A DNA stretch of 64,000 nt from an uncultured Pseudovibrio sp. (GCA_947496145.1 CANMBS010000016.1:1-64000), one strand, 5' to 3'; positions 34,587-43,562 are shown, numbered from the stretch's first letter. Numbers and translations: made by a program. The notes: generated by a model from the sequence alone, not told the origin.

Positions 34587-35606
34587 TTATTTGGTTGCAA
34601 TTGTATCCTGAACCAGCTTCAGAAGATCTGCTGCCGGAATGCCTTTTGCAGACATGTCTTCGACCCATTTATCCCAAATCGGTTTACCGGCGATCACTTT
34701 AAAGTTTGCCAGTTCCTCTTCTGTGAAAGAGATTTGCTTTACACCATTTGCTTCCAGCGCCGGGTAAAACTTATCGTAAACTTTCGCGTAGGTCTCCAGA
34801 TAATGCCGGATTGCTGGCTGTACGCTTTCGTCCAGAGCTTTCTGGAAATCTGCTGGCAGCATATCGTAGGCGTCTGTGTTCACAACAACCGGGCAACTTA
34901 CGGTGCCCGGGTTCAGGTTGTTCGTCCACCAATTACCAGCTTCAATGGTTTTGAACGCCAGATGGGCATGCGGAGCGAATGCAACTGCCTGCACGGTTCC
35001 AGAATCTATCGCCTGATAGGCTTCAGAGGCCGTCACTGTGGTTGGTACGGCACCAATGGTCTTCATTGCATTGCCAACACCGCCGAGTGCGCGCACACGC
35101 ATGCTTTTAAAGTCAGCGAGTGTTTCTGGTGCATCACCTTTACCAAGCAGGTTGTATTGCGGCATGGGTGACGGCATCAGCAGTTTTGCACTCCAGCGAC
35201 CCAGATCTTTTTGCACTGCCGGATGATTGTAGAGTGCAAAATCAACCTTCACCTGAGTTTCCAGATCAGGCACGCCAAGGAATGGCAATTCGATTGCGCT
35301 TAGTGTCGGGTTCTTATCGGTATGGTAAGATGCACAGAACTGCGCCATCTCGAATGCGCCAATAGCAATACCATCAAGATTCTCACGGGACTTGGACAGA
35401 GCACCGCCGTAATGCAGCTTGATCTCAAACTTGCCGTTGGTCCGGGCTGCGACTTCTTCAGAAAGCTTTTCAACATGTTCTGTGAATGCACGGCGTTTGC
35501 CCCAGAGCGATACATTCCATGTAACGTCTGCTGCAAGCACTTCCCCCACAAATGCAGTGGTCATTGTCGCTGCCAGTGCAGCAGTCATCAGCTTATTTTT
35601 TTTCAT
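34587..35606 (-). CDS. TRAP transporter periplasmic binding protein (DctP family)
   Basis: A 339-residue solute-binding protein. It has a signal peptide (MKKNKLMTAALAATMTTAFVG, cleavage near VLAA at about 26) and the DctP pattern: FEIKLHYGGALSKSRENLDGI, MAQFCASYHTDKNPTLSAIELPF, and MRVRALGGVGNAMKTIGAVP with the Arg that binds the carboxylate of the solute. The trailing VAFAPHAHLAFKTIEAG fits too. A strong GGGGGAGAAG precedes the ATG. The ligand is probably an organic acid. It is the first gene of dctP-dctQ-dctM, divergent from a stress-protein gene. Confidence 0.92.
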   Translation of the reverse strand: MKKNKLMTAALAATMTTAFVGEVLAADVTWNVSLWGKRRAFTEHVEKLSEEVAARTNGKFEIKLHYGGALSKSRENLDGIAIGAFEMAQFCASYHTDKNPTLSAIELPFLGVPDLETQVKVDFALYNHPAVQKDLGRWSAKLLMPSPMPQYNLLGKGDAPETLADFKSMRVRALGGVGNAMKTIGAVPTTVTASEAYQAIDSGTVQAVAFAPHAHLAFKTIEAGNWWTNNLNPGTVSCPVVVNTDAYDMLPADFQKALDESVQPAIRHYLETYAKVYDKFYPALEANGVKQISFTEEELANFKVIAGKPIWDKWVEDMSAKGIPAADLLKLVQDTIATK

Positions 35607-36050
35607 CTACTTCTCCCCCAATATTGCAACTGACCCAAAAAATCTCTTGGATCAGCCCCTCCCTCTAATTTTTCTCACCTATAAAATATCACATTTTATC
35701 AGTAATAAACCATATAAAATCGAAGGTTTAACGACTATTCACATACCTCTAGGGATGTTTAATTACGAAATATTAAAGGTACTTAAGTCTTCGCAACTTA
35801 TCAGTTTAGAACTGTATTTCGTTTTTCTTAGTCTAAAGTATAGTATCTATAACTATACATAAATCAGGTGAAACTGCGCTACTTTACACTCTCACAACTT
35901 ATGTTTTAACGAAAGTTCTATATTTTTCAAAATCTTATCTGAATATCACAGGTTGACTAGGATCAAAGCAGCAGCGAAGAGACTGACCTAATATTTCAGT
36001 GAGGGACAAACTCTCGTTCCGTTAAGAATAGAGGGCAAGGAGACAGGCTT
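35607..36050. promoter_or_regulatory. Divergent promoter region of dctP and usp
   Basis: About 440 AT-rich bases with no supported gene. It carries the FNR-type palindrome at 35953-35966 near the usp start. The left half has a high density of A+T runs that could be the dctP promoter. No other clear repeat was found. Confidence 0.5.
35953..35966 (+). promoter_or_regulatory. FNR-type box upstream of usp
   Basis: TTGAC-TAGG-ATCAA matches the FNR/FnrL consensus TTGAT-N4-ATCAA with one base changed. It is centred about 91 bases before the usp start codon, where an activator site at the -40 position would fit a leader of about 50 bases. Confidence 0.6.
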
Positions 36051-36881
36051 ATGGCAATCAAGGACATTTTAACCATCACAGACCTGAACGGCGATCAAAC
36101 AGCATCTAAGGTTGCTGTGGAGTTTGCACGGCAGGCAGGAGCACATGCGACGGGCCTTGCGCTGGCATTTGAGCCAATCGTGCCAGGTTTTCTGGCTGCC
36201 CCGATGCCAACTGATTATTTGCAGGTTGCAAAGAGTCAGGCGATTGATGCAGCAAAGGCTTCCACTGAGAAGTTTCAGAGCTATGCAGAAATGGCTGGCA
36301 TTTCCACTGAAATGCGCGTGGAAGAGATTGTAACTGGGGGCAGCCTCGAAACAATTATGGGTCATTGCCGCCTGAGCGACATGGTTGTGATTGGTCAGGA
36401 TAACCCTGAAGCTCCAGAACCAATGCGCGAAATGCTGATCGAAGGTCTCCTGTTCGAATCTGGCGTGCCGACATTGATCGTTCCATTCATCTCCAAAGGT
36501 GATTTTGCACCTAAGAATGTGGTTGTTGCATGGGATGGAAGTGCAACTGCGGCGCGTGCGGTGCATGCAGCTCTGCCAATTCTGGAAATGGCTGAGAAAG
36601 TAACAATCGTCATTGTGAATAAAGGTCTGCCACTCGAAGGCGAGCCCGGTTCTGACATTGCGACTTATCTTGCGCGCCATGGTCTGAAGATCAATGTGGA
36701 TGTGATCAACAACCCGCCAATTGGTGTTGGTGATGCGTTGCTGAACTATGTCTCTGAGAATGGCTCAGACCTGCTTGTCATGGGTGGTTACGGCCACAGC
36801 CGTATGCGTGAATATCTGGTAGGTGGTGCAACCCGCGACATTCTGCATTCCATGACTATTCCTGTTCTGATGGCTCACTAA
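36051..36881 (+). CDS. Universal stress protein, tandem Usp domains
   Basis: A 276-residue cytoplasmic protein with two Usp domains (about 1-145 and 155-276). The second has the nucleotide-binding pattern VVAWDGSATAARAVHAALP at its start and LLVMGGYGHSRMREYLVGG near its end, close to the G-2x-G-9x-G(S/T) signature. The first domain lacks a clear version of it. Such tandem Usps often appear in low-oxygen regulons, which fits the FNR-type box upstream. AAGGAGAC before the ATG is strong. A terminator follows, then the Pat acetyltransferase gene. Confidence 0.92.
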   Translation: MAIKDILTITDLNGDQTASKVAVEFARQAGAHATGLALAFEPIVPGFLAAPMPTDYLQVAKSQAIDAAKASTEKFQSYAEMAGISTEMRVEEIVTGGSLETIMGHCRLSDMVVIGQDNPEAPEPMREMLIEGLLFESGVPTLIVPFISKGDFAPKNVVVAWDGSATAARAVHAALPILEMAEKVTIVIVNKGLPLEGEPGSDIATYLARHGLKINVDVINNPPIGVGDALLNYVSENGSDLLVMGGYGHSRMREYLVGGATRDILHSMTIPVLMAH

Positions 36882-36930
36882 TCTTCTCATAAGGAATTCT
36901 AACTTAACGCCTTTTGAGACTTGCCCAATT

Positions 36931-36966
36931 AAGAGAGGTGTTACTCTGTGTAGCACCTCTCTTTTT
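36931..36966 (+). terminator. Rho-independent terminator of usp
   Basis: Stem AGAGAGGTG/CACCTCTCT (36932-36940 with 36954-36962), loop of 13 bases, then TTTT. It lies about 50 bases after the usp stop. Confidence 0.85.
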
Positions 36967-36985
36967 CGTCTCACGTTTGCTTTAG

Positions 36986-37002
36986 GTTCATGCTCTGTGA
37001 AC
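36986..37002. promoter_or_regulatory. Inverted repeat upstream of pat
   Basis: GTTCA-N7-TGAAC lies about 160 bases before the Pat start in a 190-base leader region. It could be an operator; no regulator is suggested by the spacing. Confidence 0.35.
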
Positions 37003-37160
37003 AAGAATCAGAGTGAATAGGGGCAACAATAGTGCGTGGTGTCTTTTCTTAGAGACATATGCATCACGCGAAATTACTTTACTGGCCTTTCGAACCTCGG
37101 TGTCGCTCCCGAGCAGACAAGAGGCTCTTAAAACTTGCAGAGTTTAATGGAAACGACATT

Positions 37161-39878
37161 ATGACGATTTGCAATCTGGAAGGCCTCACCGCACCACGGT
37201 CCATTGCCATTGTTGGCCCGAACAGCAAGCAGGACCTCATCCTGCAACGTGTTATCGACAGCGTTTCCATCTGCGGTTTTTCAGGCCCTAAATCGTTTAT
37301 TGGACTACCTCAGGCACAAGCGGAGGGGTTTACGAATATTGCTTCTGTCGCCAAAGCAGATGGCAAGGCAGATCTGGCGATCTTACTGGGGGACCACCGT
37401 ACAGCAGCCCAAACCATTAGCGCACTTGGCGAACAGGGTACTCGTGCAGTTGTACTCCCGTCGAGCGGGTTTGATAGCTGGAGCGAGGAGGATCTTGATG
37501 CCCTGCTAAAAGCTGCGCATCCGTATAACATTCGAATTCTAGGTCCGGGGAGTCTTGGGATTGCCTCCCCCCACATGAAGTTTTCGACACTTTTGACCAG
37601 CGAACAGGCCCTAAAGGGTGATCTGGCTCTTATCTCACGTTCCGGTACGATTTTTAACAGTACTCTTTCATGGGCAAAGGCCAATTCTATCGGCTTTTCC
37701 GGTGTGGTTTCTCTTGGTCGCCGTCTGGATGTGGATGTGTCTGATTTGCTTGACTGGTATGCGCAGGATTATCGTACCAAAGCCATTCTTGTACATCTTG
37801 AGACCATTGCAAACCCACGCAAGTTTATGTCCGCTGCCCGTGCAGCAGCGCGGTCCAAGCCCGTCATCGTTATCCGCAGTGGGGCCAGCCGCGATCAGCA
37901 TGTGTCGGGCACTGCGCATTCCAGCCGTCTTGCCACACGAGATTCGGTTTACGACGCTGCCCTGCAACGGGCTGGTGTATTGCGTGTTTATGATCTTGAT
38001 GAGATGTTTGAGGCGGCTGAGACGATTACGCGCGTTGCACCTTCTGCTGGTCGCCGTCTTTCCATCATCGCGAACGGGCGTAGTCTGGCAACGCTTGCAG
38101 CTGACCGTTTAACCAGAGTTGGTGGTAAACTGGCCCCCATCAGCGAGGAAACCAAGGAACAGCTTAGCCCGTTGACCCGCACAGATGCGAAAGCTGATAA
38201 CCCGCTTGTCCTTTCAGAGTCTGCAAGTCCTGAGGAATTTAAAAGAGGTATCAGCGCCTTACTGAAAGACCCGAATTCTGACGGCGTTCTGGCGATTGCC
38301 GCCCCAACCGCATTTGAGGATTTTTCTGAAGTTGCCAATGCACTTGCTGAAGCTGGCAAGGAAGACCGCAAGCGCTTTGGCAGGCATCAGGCATTTGTCA
38401 CGACATTGGCAGGCGGTGCCAACATTCCGCGTCAGTCTCTGGATGAAGCCCGTGTGCCTTGTTACACCAGTCCGTCCGGCGCTATCCGCTCGTTTATGCA
38501 CCTTGTGCGATACAAGGAAGCGAAGGATCACCTTTCTGCGGTGCCTGACAGCCTGCCAAGTGATTACAAGCCAAACCTGAGGCTTGCCAAAGAAACCATC
38601 CGTGCGGCACTGGACAATGAGCAAAAGTGGCTGACACCATTGCAAACCAGAGACTTGCTGCGAGCTTATTCCATCAATCAGGTGGAGTTACATCTGGTTA
38701 AAACCGTTGAGGAAGCCGCCAAAGTTGCCTCCGCCTTGTTTACCCAGCACAGTCAGCTGGTTTTGAAAGTCAGCAGCCCGGATCTTACCTTCAAATCTGA
38801 TGTTGGCGGTGTTCATCTTGGCGTAGACAGTATCGAAGGGGTGAAAGCTACTTTCGAAAAGATCATGAGCAACGTGGCTCACTCCTACCCGCAGGCCGAC
38901 GTCACTGGCGTTGAAATTCAGCCCATGGTAATCCGTCGGTTCGGGCTGGAGACTTATGCCGGGCTGGCTGATGATCCCGTGTTTGGTCCTGTTGTGGTCT
39001 TCGGGAAAGGCGGTACATCAGTTGAGGTGGTTGGAGATCGGGCAATTGATCTTGTGCCCATTGATCTGAACCTTGCCAATGCCATGATTGAGCGGACGAG
39101 TACGTCTAAACTGCTCAAAGGTTTTCGGAACAGACCTTCTGCAAATGTGGCTGAGGTGAAGCAGCTTCTCGTCAAGCTTTCTCAGATCGCAGTTGATTTT
39201 CCTGAGGTGCGCGAGCTGGACCTGAACCCGGTTGTGGTTGATGAAGACGGCATTGTGGTGCTTGATGCTCGGGTTGCTATCAGCCCGCCAGATAAACGCC
39301 CTGGCCGTCAGGGGGCCTCTCGCCTTTCTATTGTGCCCTACCCGATTGAGTGGGAACATACCCATGAGCTTAAGGATGGTAAAACGGTCCTGATCCGCCC
39401 TATCCGTCCTGAAGATCAGGGGAAGCTGAAGAGCTTCTTCGGTAAGGTGTCCGATGAGGATTTGCGGCTGCGGTTCTTTGCGCCGGTCAAAGAGTTTTCT
39501 CACACCTTCCTTGCCCGCCTTGTACAGCTGGATTATGCGCGGGCTATGGCGTTTACGGCGATTGAACCGGAAACCGGGGATATTCTGGGCGTTGTACGCC
39601 TGCACGCAAACCCGGATCACACGGAGGGTGAGTATGCAGTGATGGTACAATCCGGTTTGAAAGGCATTGGCCTTGGCTGGGTACTGATGAAGCTGATTAT
39701 CCGCTATGCCAAGGTGGATGGGATTGAGACGGTCAAAGGGGAAGTCCTGCGCGAGAATACCACCATGCTGGATATGTGCCGCAGCCTTGGGTTCCGCGTA
39801 AAACGGTCACCTGATGATGATGCACTGGCAGACGTCGTGCTGGATGTAACTGCCCTTGACCGGGAGACGATGAGCTGA
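37161..39878 (+). CDS. Pat-type protein lysine acetyltransferase (CoA-ligase/GNAT fusion)
   Basis: A 905-residue cytoplasmic protein with the PatZ layout. A CoA-binding domain (LTAPRSIAIVGPN, residues about 8-130) is followed by succinyl-CoA-ligase-like domains to about 470, an ATP-grasp-like domain (about 480-710, with LVLKVSSPDLTFKSDVGGV) and a C-terminal GNAT domain (about 740-905, VLIRPIRPEDQGKLKSFFG, KGIGLGWVLMKLI). Such enzymes acetylate acetyl-CoA synthetase and other metabolic proteins in response to acetyl-CoA. The ligase part usually lacks activity. I start at 37161 (MTICNLEG) because the family begins here; an upstream ATG at 37059 would add 34 atypical residues. It follows the usp gene and terminator. 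Confidence 0.88.
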   Translation: MTICNLEGLTAPRSIAIVGPNSKQDLILQRVIDSVSICGFSGPKSFIGLPQAQAEGFTNIASVAKADGKADLAILLGDHRTAAQTISALGEQGTRAVVLPSSGFDSWSEEDLDALLKAAHPYNIRILGPGSLGIASPHMKFSTLLTSEQALKGDLALISRSGTIFNSTLSWAKANSIGFSGVVSLGRRLDVDVSDLLDWYAQDYRTKAILVHLETIANPRKFMSAARAAARSKPVIVIRSGASRDQHVSGTAHSSRLATRDSVYDAALQRAGVLRVYDLDEMFEAAETITRVAPSAGRRLSIIANGRSLATLAADRLTRVGGKLAPISEETKEQLSPLTRTDAKADNPLVLSESASPEEFKRGISALLKDPNSDGVLAIAAPTAFEDFSEVANALAEAGKEDRKRFGRHQAFVTTLAGGANIPRQSLDEARVPCYTSPSGAIRSFMHLVRYKEAKDHLSAVPDSLPSDYKPNLRLAKETIRAALDNEQKWLTPLQTRDLLRAYSINQVELHLVKTVEEAAKVASALFTQHSQLVLKVSSPDLTFKSDVGGVHLGVDSIEGVKATFEKIMSNVAHSYPQADVTGVEIQPMVIRRFGLETYAGLADDPVFGPVVVFGKGGTSVEVVGDRAIDLVPIDLNLANAMIERTSTSKLLKGFRNRPSANVAEVKQLLVKLSQIAVDFPEVRELDLNPVVVDEDGIVVLDARVAISPPDKRPGRQGASRLSIVPYPIEWEHTHELKDGKTVLIRPIRPEDQGKLKSFFGKVSDEDLRLRFFAPVKEFSHTFLARLVQLDYARAMAFTAIEPETGDILGVVRLHANPDHTEGEYAVMVQSGLKGIGLGWVLMKLIIRYAKVDGIETVKGEVLRENTTMLDMCRSLGFRVKRSPDDDALADVVLDVTALDRETMS

Positions 39879-39904
39879 CGTTCCTCGCCTCCCCTCAGCC
39901 TGCG

Positions 39905-41578
39905 TTAACTCATTGCCAGCGATGCTTCGCGGATTTGTGTCAATGAGCGGATTGGGGTAATTGCTTCAGGGTCCAGATGCAGGTGCAGAAGCGCTGGTTT
40001 ACCGCTTGCTTTTGCTGCTTCAAAAGCTGGACCAAATTCCTCCGCAGTTTTTACTGTGCTTGTATGGAAACCATAGGCTTTTGCCAGTTCTGCAAAGTTA
40101 GGATTTTGCAGGGTGGTTGCACTGATACGACCCGGATATTCGCGTTCCTGATGCATACGGATGGTGCCGTAAATGCCATTATCAACCACCACGGTGATGA
40201 TATTTGCGCCTTCCTGTGCCGCTGTGCCTAGTTCCTGAATGGTCATTTGCAGGCAACCATCGCCAGCAAAACAGACCACATCGCGCTCCGGGAACTTCAG
40301 TTTTGCAGCAATTGCGGCTGGCAGGCCGTATCCCATTGAGCCGCTGGTTGGAGCGAGCTGAGTGTTGTATTTGCGGAAACGGTGGAAGCGATGCACCCAG
40401 GTGGCGTAGTTGCCAGCACCATTGGTGAAGATGGTGGTGTCGGCAGTGTTGTTCTCGATCCACTCCATAACTTCCGCCATTTGCAGGTCACCAGTGACCC
40501 TTGGGCGAGCGCCGGACCATGCCAGATAATCTGCGTGAGCCTCTTCAACCTGTGCTTTCCAGCCAGCTTGCTGTTTGAGGTCCAGCTTTGCCAGTGCCTC
40601 CACAAACCCTGCCGGACTTGCGTTGATGCCTAAGGTTGGCAGGTACATGCGGCCCAGTTCTTCCGCTCCGGGGTGGATGTGAACCACCTTTTGCGCAGGT
40701 ACCGGAATATCGAGCATAGAATAAGACTGGCTTGGCATCTCCGACAAAATATCTCCCAGCAGGACAATCAGGTCAGAGTTCTCAATGCGGGCTTTGAGTT
40801 TTGGGTTGATGCCAATGCCCACATCGCCTGCGTAACAGGCGTGCTTATTGTCAAACAGCATCTGCCTGCGAAATGATGCACCTGCTGGCAGATTGTTTTT
40901 TTCAGCAAATGCTCTGAAGGCATCGCATGTTTGCTCTGACCAGCGTGAGCCGCCCAGAATAAAGAAGGGCCGCTGCGCTTCTTCCAGCAACGCGCCAAAC
41001 TCAGCCATTTGCTGCTCAGAAGGATAAGTCTCAACAGGACGCATGGCAGGCACACGCTGTGCTTCAGCCATCTCCAGCAGCATGTCTTCCGGCAGGGCCA
41101 GAACCACTGGTCCGGGACGGCCTGACGTTGCAACGTGGTAAGCACGGGCCACCATTTCAGGAACACGGTCTGGCTGATCGATCTCAGCAACCCATTTTGC
41201 AATTGAGCCAAACATCTGGCGGTAGTTGACTTCCTGAAATGCATCGCGCTCGCGCATATCGCGGGCAATTTGGCCTACAAACAGGATCATGGGAGTGGAA
41301 TCTTGTTGAGCCACATGGACACCAGCGGAGGCATTGGTTGCGCCGGGACCGCGCGTCACCATGCAAATGCCCGGCTTGCCCGTCATCTTGCCCCAGGCTT
41401 CCGCCATCATGGCAGCACCGCCCTCCTGACGGCACAGGGTTACCGGTACAGTGGCATCATAGAGCGCGTCCAGAACTGCAAGGTAGCTTTCTCCCGGCAC
41501 ACAAAAGACACGCTCTGCACCCTGATCTTCCAGCGCATCTACAATCAATTGACCGCCGGTCCGTTTGGTCTGGCTCAT
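39905..41578 (-). CDS. Thiamine-diphosphate enzyme (acetolactate synthase-like)
   Basis: A 557-residue TPP-dependent enzyme of the acetolactate synthase large subunit/decarboxylase superfamily. The N-terminal pyrimidine-binding domain has the activating Glu in VFCVPGESY. The middle domain follows, and the C-terminal diphosphate-binding domain carries VVCFAGDGCLQM...VVVDN, the GDG-Nx-N metal motif. The specific reaction is unknown; IlvB itself is unlikely because no small subunit follows. I start at 41578 (MSQTKRTGG) with GGAGTGTGGG upstream rather than at 41638. It converges on pat 26 bases apart. Confidence 0.85.
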   Translation of the reverse strand: MSQTKRTGGQLIVDALEDQGAERVFCVPGESYLAVLDALYDATVPVTLCRQEGGAAMMAEAWGKMTGKPGICMVTRGPGATNASAGVHVAQQDSTPMILFVGQIARDMRERDAFQEVNYRQMFGSIAKWVAEIDQPDRVPEMVARAYHVATSGRPGPVVLALPEDMLLEMAEAQRVPAMRPVETYPSEQQMAEFGALLEEAQRPFFILGGSRWSEQTCDAFRAFAEKNNLPAGASFRRQMLFDNKHACYAGDVGIGINPKLKARIENSDLIVLLGDILSEMPSQSYSMLDIPVPAQKVVHIHPGAEELGRMYLPTLGINASPAGFVEALAKLDLKQQAGWKAQVEEAHADYLAWSGARPRVTGDLQMAEVMEWIENNTADTTIFTNGAGNYATWVHRFHRFRKYNTQLAPTSGSMGYGLPAAIAAKLKFPERDVVCFAGDGCLQMTIQELGTAAQEGANIITVVVDNGIYGTIRMHQEREYPGRISATTLQNPNFAELAKAYGFHTSTVKTAEEFGPAFEAAKASGKPALLHLHLDPEAITPIRSLTQIREASLAMS

Positions 41579-41911
41579 CCCACACTCCAGTTCAAAATAA
41601 TCCGGCTGCGAAGATACGCCGATTATGCTCTCCTGCAAATATTCAGTATTTCCAGTTATTATTCCGTATCGGAATGAACTGGCAAATTCACTGTTGTTTT
41701 ATAGTGCAATATATGACGGTTCGAATGGTTGTCTGAGCAACTTCGCCTATAAATGCCAAGTTAAGTCTCAGTCGAAACTCATGGATTGGCATTCGGTATT
41801 GAGAGATACACACCTCTTTCAGGTAGTTTCCCACAGAGCCACATTATGCAAAACTGTATTGGTAGTTTTCCGGCAGGCCGCTTGCTTTATGTAGCAATTA
41901 GGGATGGATTC
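41579..41911. promoter_or_regulatory. Divergent intergenic region with inverted repeat
   Basis: About 330 bases between the TPP enzyme gene and the kinase-fusion gene, no gene supported. The main feature is a perfect inverted repeat ATTCCG-TAT-CGGAAT at 41661-41675, about 83 bases before the TPP gene start. Confidence 0.45.
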
Positions 41912-43480
41912 ATGACCAGCTTCAGTTTTGACGCGGATACTTTGACACAAAGTGACATCATCGAATTCTTCTCATCAGCGCAGGCACACAGAGGGCAACA
42001 GGTCAAACGCATCGACACGCATGCCAACATCGCTTTTCTGGTTGGAAATGATGCCTACAAGATGAAGCGGGATGTGAAGTTTCCGTTCCTGGATTACTCC
42101 ACTTTAGAGAAGCGACAAGCGGCTTGCGAAGCTGAAATCCGGCTCAACAGCCAGTATGCGCCGCAAATTTATCGCAGCACATTGCCGATTACACTGGAAC
42201 GGGATGGATCGCTTGAACTGGCTGGTCGTGGTGAAGTAGTGGAATGGGTGGTTCATATGAACCGCTTTAATGAACATCTTGGCCTCGACAGGATTTCTGA
42301 AGAGAAAGGCATATCTCAGGAGCTGGCCGTTGAACTGGCAAAAATGATGGTAGAGGCCCATAAAAGGACGACCCGGCGAGAAGCAGCACCATGGATTGAT
42401 GATCTGCTGAATTACACGGACCAGAACCTTGAAGCCTTTCAGGAATTTCCGCAGTTCTTTGCAAAAGATGATGTGCTTGCACTCGATAAAGCAGCTCGGG
42501 AAGTGCATAAAGCCATAACAGAGATCATTCGTGAGCGCGGTGAGCTGGGTTTTGTGCGGCTGAACCATGGGGATGCACACCTTGCCAATATTGTGCTGCA
42601 TGATGGTAAGCCGCTGTTGTTTGACGCCGTTGAGTTTGACGATGCCATTGCAACAGGTGATGTGCTTTATGATCTGGCGTTTTTGCTTTTAGACCTTTGT
42701 GAGCGAAAAGAAGCTGTTGCGGCAAATGTGGTTCTGAATACGTATCTGCAACTCACCCATCAGACACGGCATTTGCAGGATATTCGCGTTTTTCGTTTTT
42801 ATCTGATGATGCGTGCCGCCATCCGCGCCAAGATTGGAGCATCAGCCTCACTGCATCAAGACGGTGAGACACGGCGTAAAACAGAAGAACAGGCACAGGA
42901 GTATTTTAAAGTCTGCCAGCGTGCATTGTTGCCCTCTACCCCGGTGCTTTATGTGGTTGGGGGGCTGTCCGGTACGGGGAAGACCACTCTTGCACGAAGT
43001 CTGGCTCCCTTGCTTGGGCGGATGCCGGGCGCGGTACATCTACGCACGGACGTTGTGCGTAAAGAGCTTTTGCAAATTGATGAAACAGAGAAAGCGGCAA
43101 AAGAAACATATACGCCGGAGTTTTCCGAGACGGTTTATGCAGAGCTGCTGAGAAGAGCCAAGCTTGTGCTGGCCGGTGGGCATTCTGTCATTATCGACGG
43201 GGTCTATGGTAAGACTGAAGAGCGTGAGGCTGTTGAACAATGCGCTCTGGAGGCCGGTAGCTCCTTCCATGGAATCTGGCTGGACGCTGATGTGGAGACG
43301 CTTATTAACCGCGTTGATGCGCGACACGGCGACGCATCAGATGCTGACGCTAAAGTGGTGCACCATCAGCAAAGCTACGACCTAGGCGAGATTCACTGGA
43401 CTAAACTGAATAGTGCTGTTTCCAAAGAAGCTGTTTTAGAACAAGCATGTAACATGTCTGGCCTGAAACATTCAGGCTGA
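41912..43480 (+). CDS. APH-like phosphotransferase fused to AAA-type P-loop kinase
   Basis: A 522-residue two-part cytoplasmic protein. Residues about 30-320 resemble aminoglycoside phosphotransferase-like kinases: RRGQQ..HANIAFLVGNDAYKMKRDV, then FVRLNHGDAHLANIVLHDGKPLLFDAVEFDD holds the catalytic HGD and DAVEFDD metal motifs. Residues about 345-520 form a P-loop kinase domain with Walker A GGLSGTGKTT and a DGVYGKTEERE helix. This fusion type (COG2187 with COG0645) is known but uncharacterised. Its substrate is unknown. I start at 41912 (MTSFSFDAD); GGGATGG lies upstream. The stop overlaps a terminator hairpin. Confidence 0.8.
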   Translation: MTSFSFDADTLTQSDIIEFFSSAQAHRGQQVKRIDTHANIAFLVGNDAYKMKRDVKFPFLDYSTLEKRQAACEAEIRLNSQYAPQIYRSTLPITLERDGSLELAGRGEVVEWVVHMNRFNEHLGLDRISEEKGISQELAVELAKMMVEAHKRTTRREAAPWIDDLLNYTDQNLEAFQEFPQFFAKDDVLALDKAAREVHKAITEIIRERGELGFVRLNHGDAHLANIVLHDGKPLLFDAVEFDDAIATGDVLYDLAFLLLDLCERKEAVAANVVLNTYLQLTHQTRHLQDIRVFRFYLMMRAAIRAKIGASASLHQDGETRRKTEEQAQEYFKVCQRALLPSTPVLYVVGGLSGTGKTTLARSLAPLLGRMPGAVHLRTDVVRKELLQIDETEKAAKETYTPEFSETVYAELLRRAKLVLAGGHSVIIDGVYGKTEEREAVEQCALEAGSSFHGIWLDADVETLINRVDARHGDASDADAKVVHHQQSYDLGEIHWTKLNSAVSKEAVLEQACNMSGLKHSG

Positions 43481-43493
43481 TATTTCGTTTTTT
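43461..43493 (+). terminator. Terminator overlapping the end of the kinase-fusion gene
   Basis: GCCTGAA-ACA-TTCAGGC (43461-43477) is a perfect 7-base stem inside the last codons, with a T-rich tail to 43493. It ends transcription right at the stop codon. Confidence 0.75.
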
Positions 43494-43507
43494 GTAATTA
43501 TTACAAA
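43491..43507. promoter_or_regulatory. Perfect 17-base palindrome upstream of feoA
   Basis: TTTGTAAT-T-ATTACAAA has 8-base arms around a single T and lies about 115 bases before the feoA start, in the only non-coding gap before the operon. It is a candidate metal-regulator or other operator; it is unlike the Irr and RirA motifs I know. Confidence 0.5.
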
Positions 43508-43548
43508 GTGATAGCTATACTTCTTCCGTTGCAAAGCAGGCCGACAAA

Positions 43549-43562
43549 TTGATTGTTGTCAA
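43549..43562 (+). promoter_or_regulatory. FNR-type box upstream of feoA
   Basis: TTGAT-TGTT-GTCAA differs from TTGAT-N4-ATCAA at one base and is centred about 66 bases before the feoA start. It mirrors the site before usp (TTGAC-N4-ATCAA), which supports a shared regulator. Confidence 0.65.

Noticed and set aside
39905-41578. Assignment of the TPP enzyme as IlvB
   Set aside because: No IlvN small-subunit gene follows and the superfamily contains many other decarboxylases; the specific reaction is not readable.
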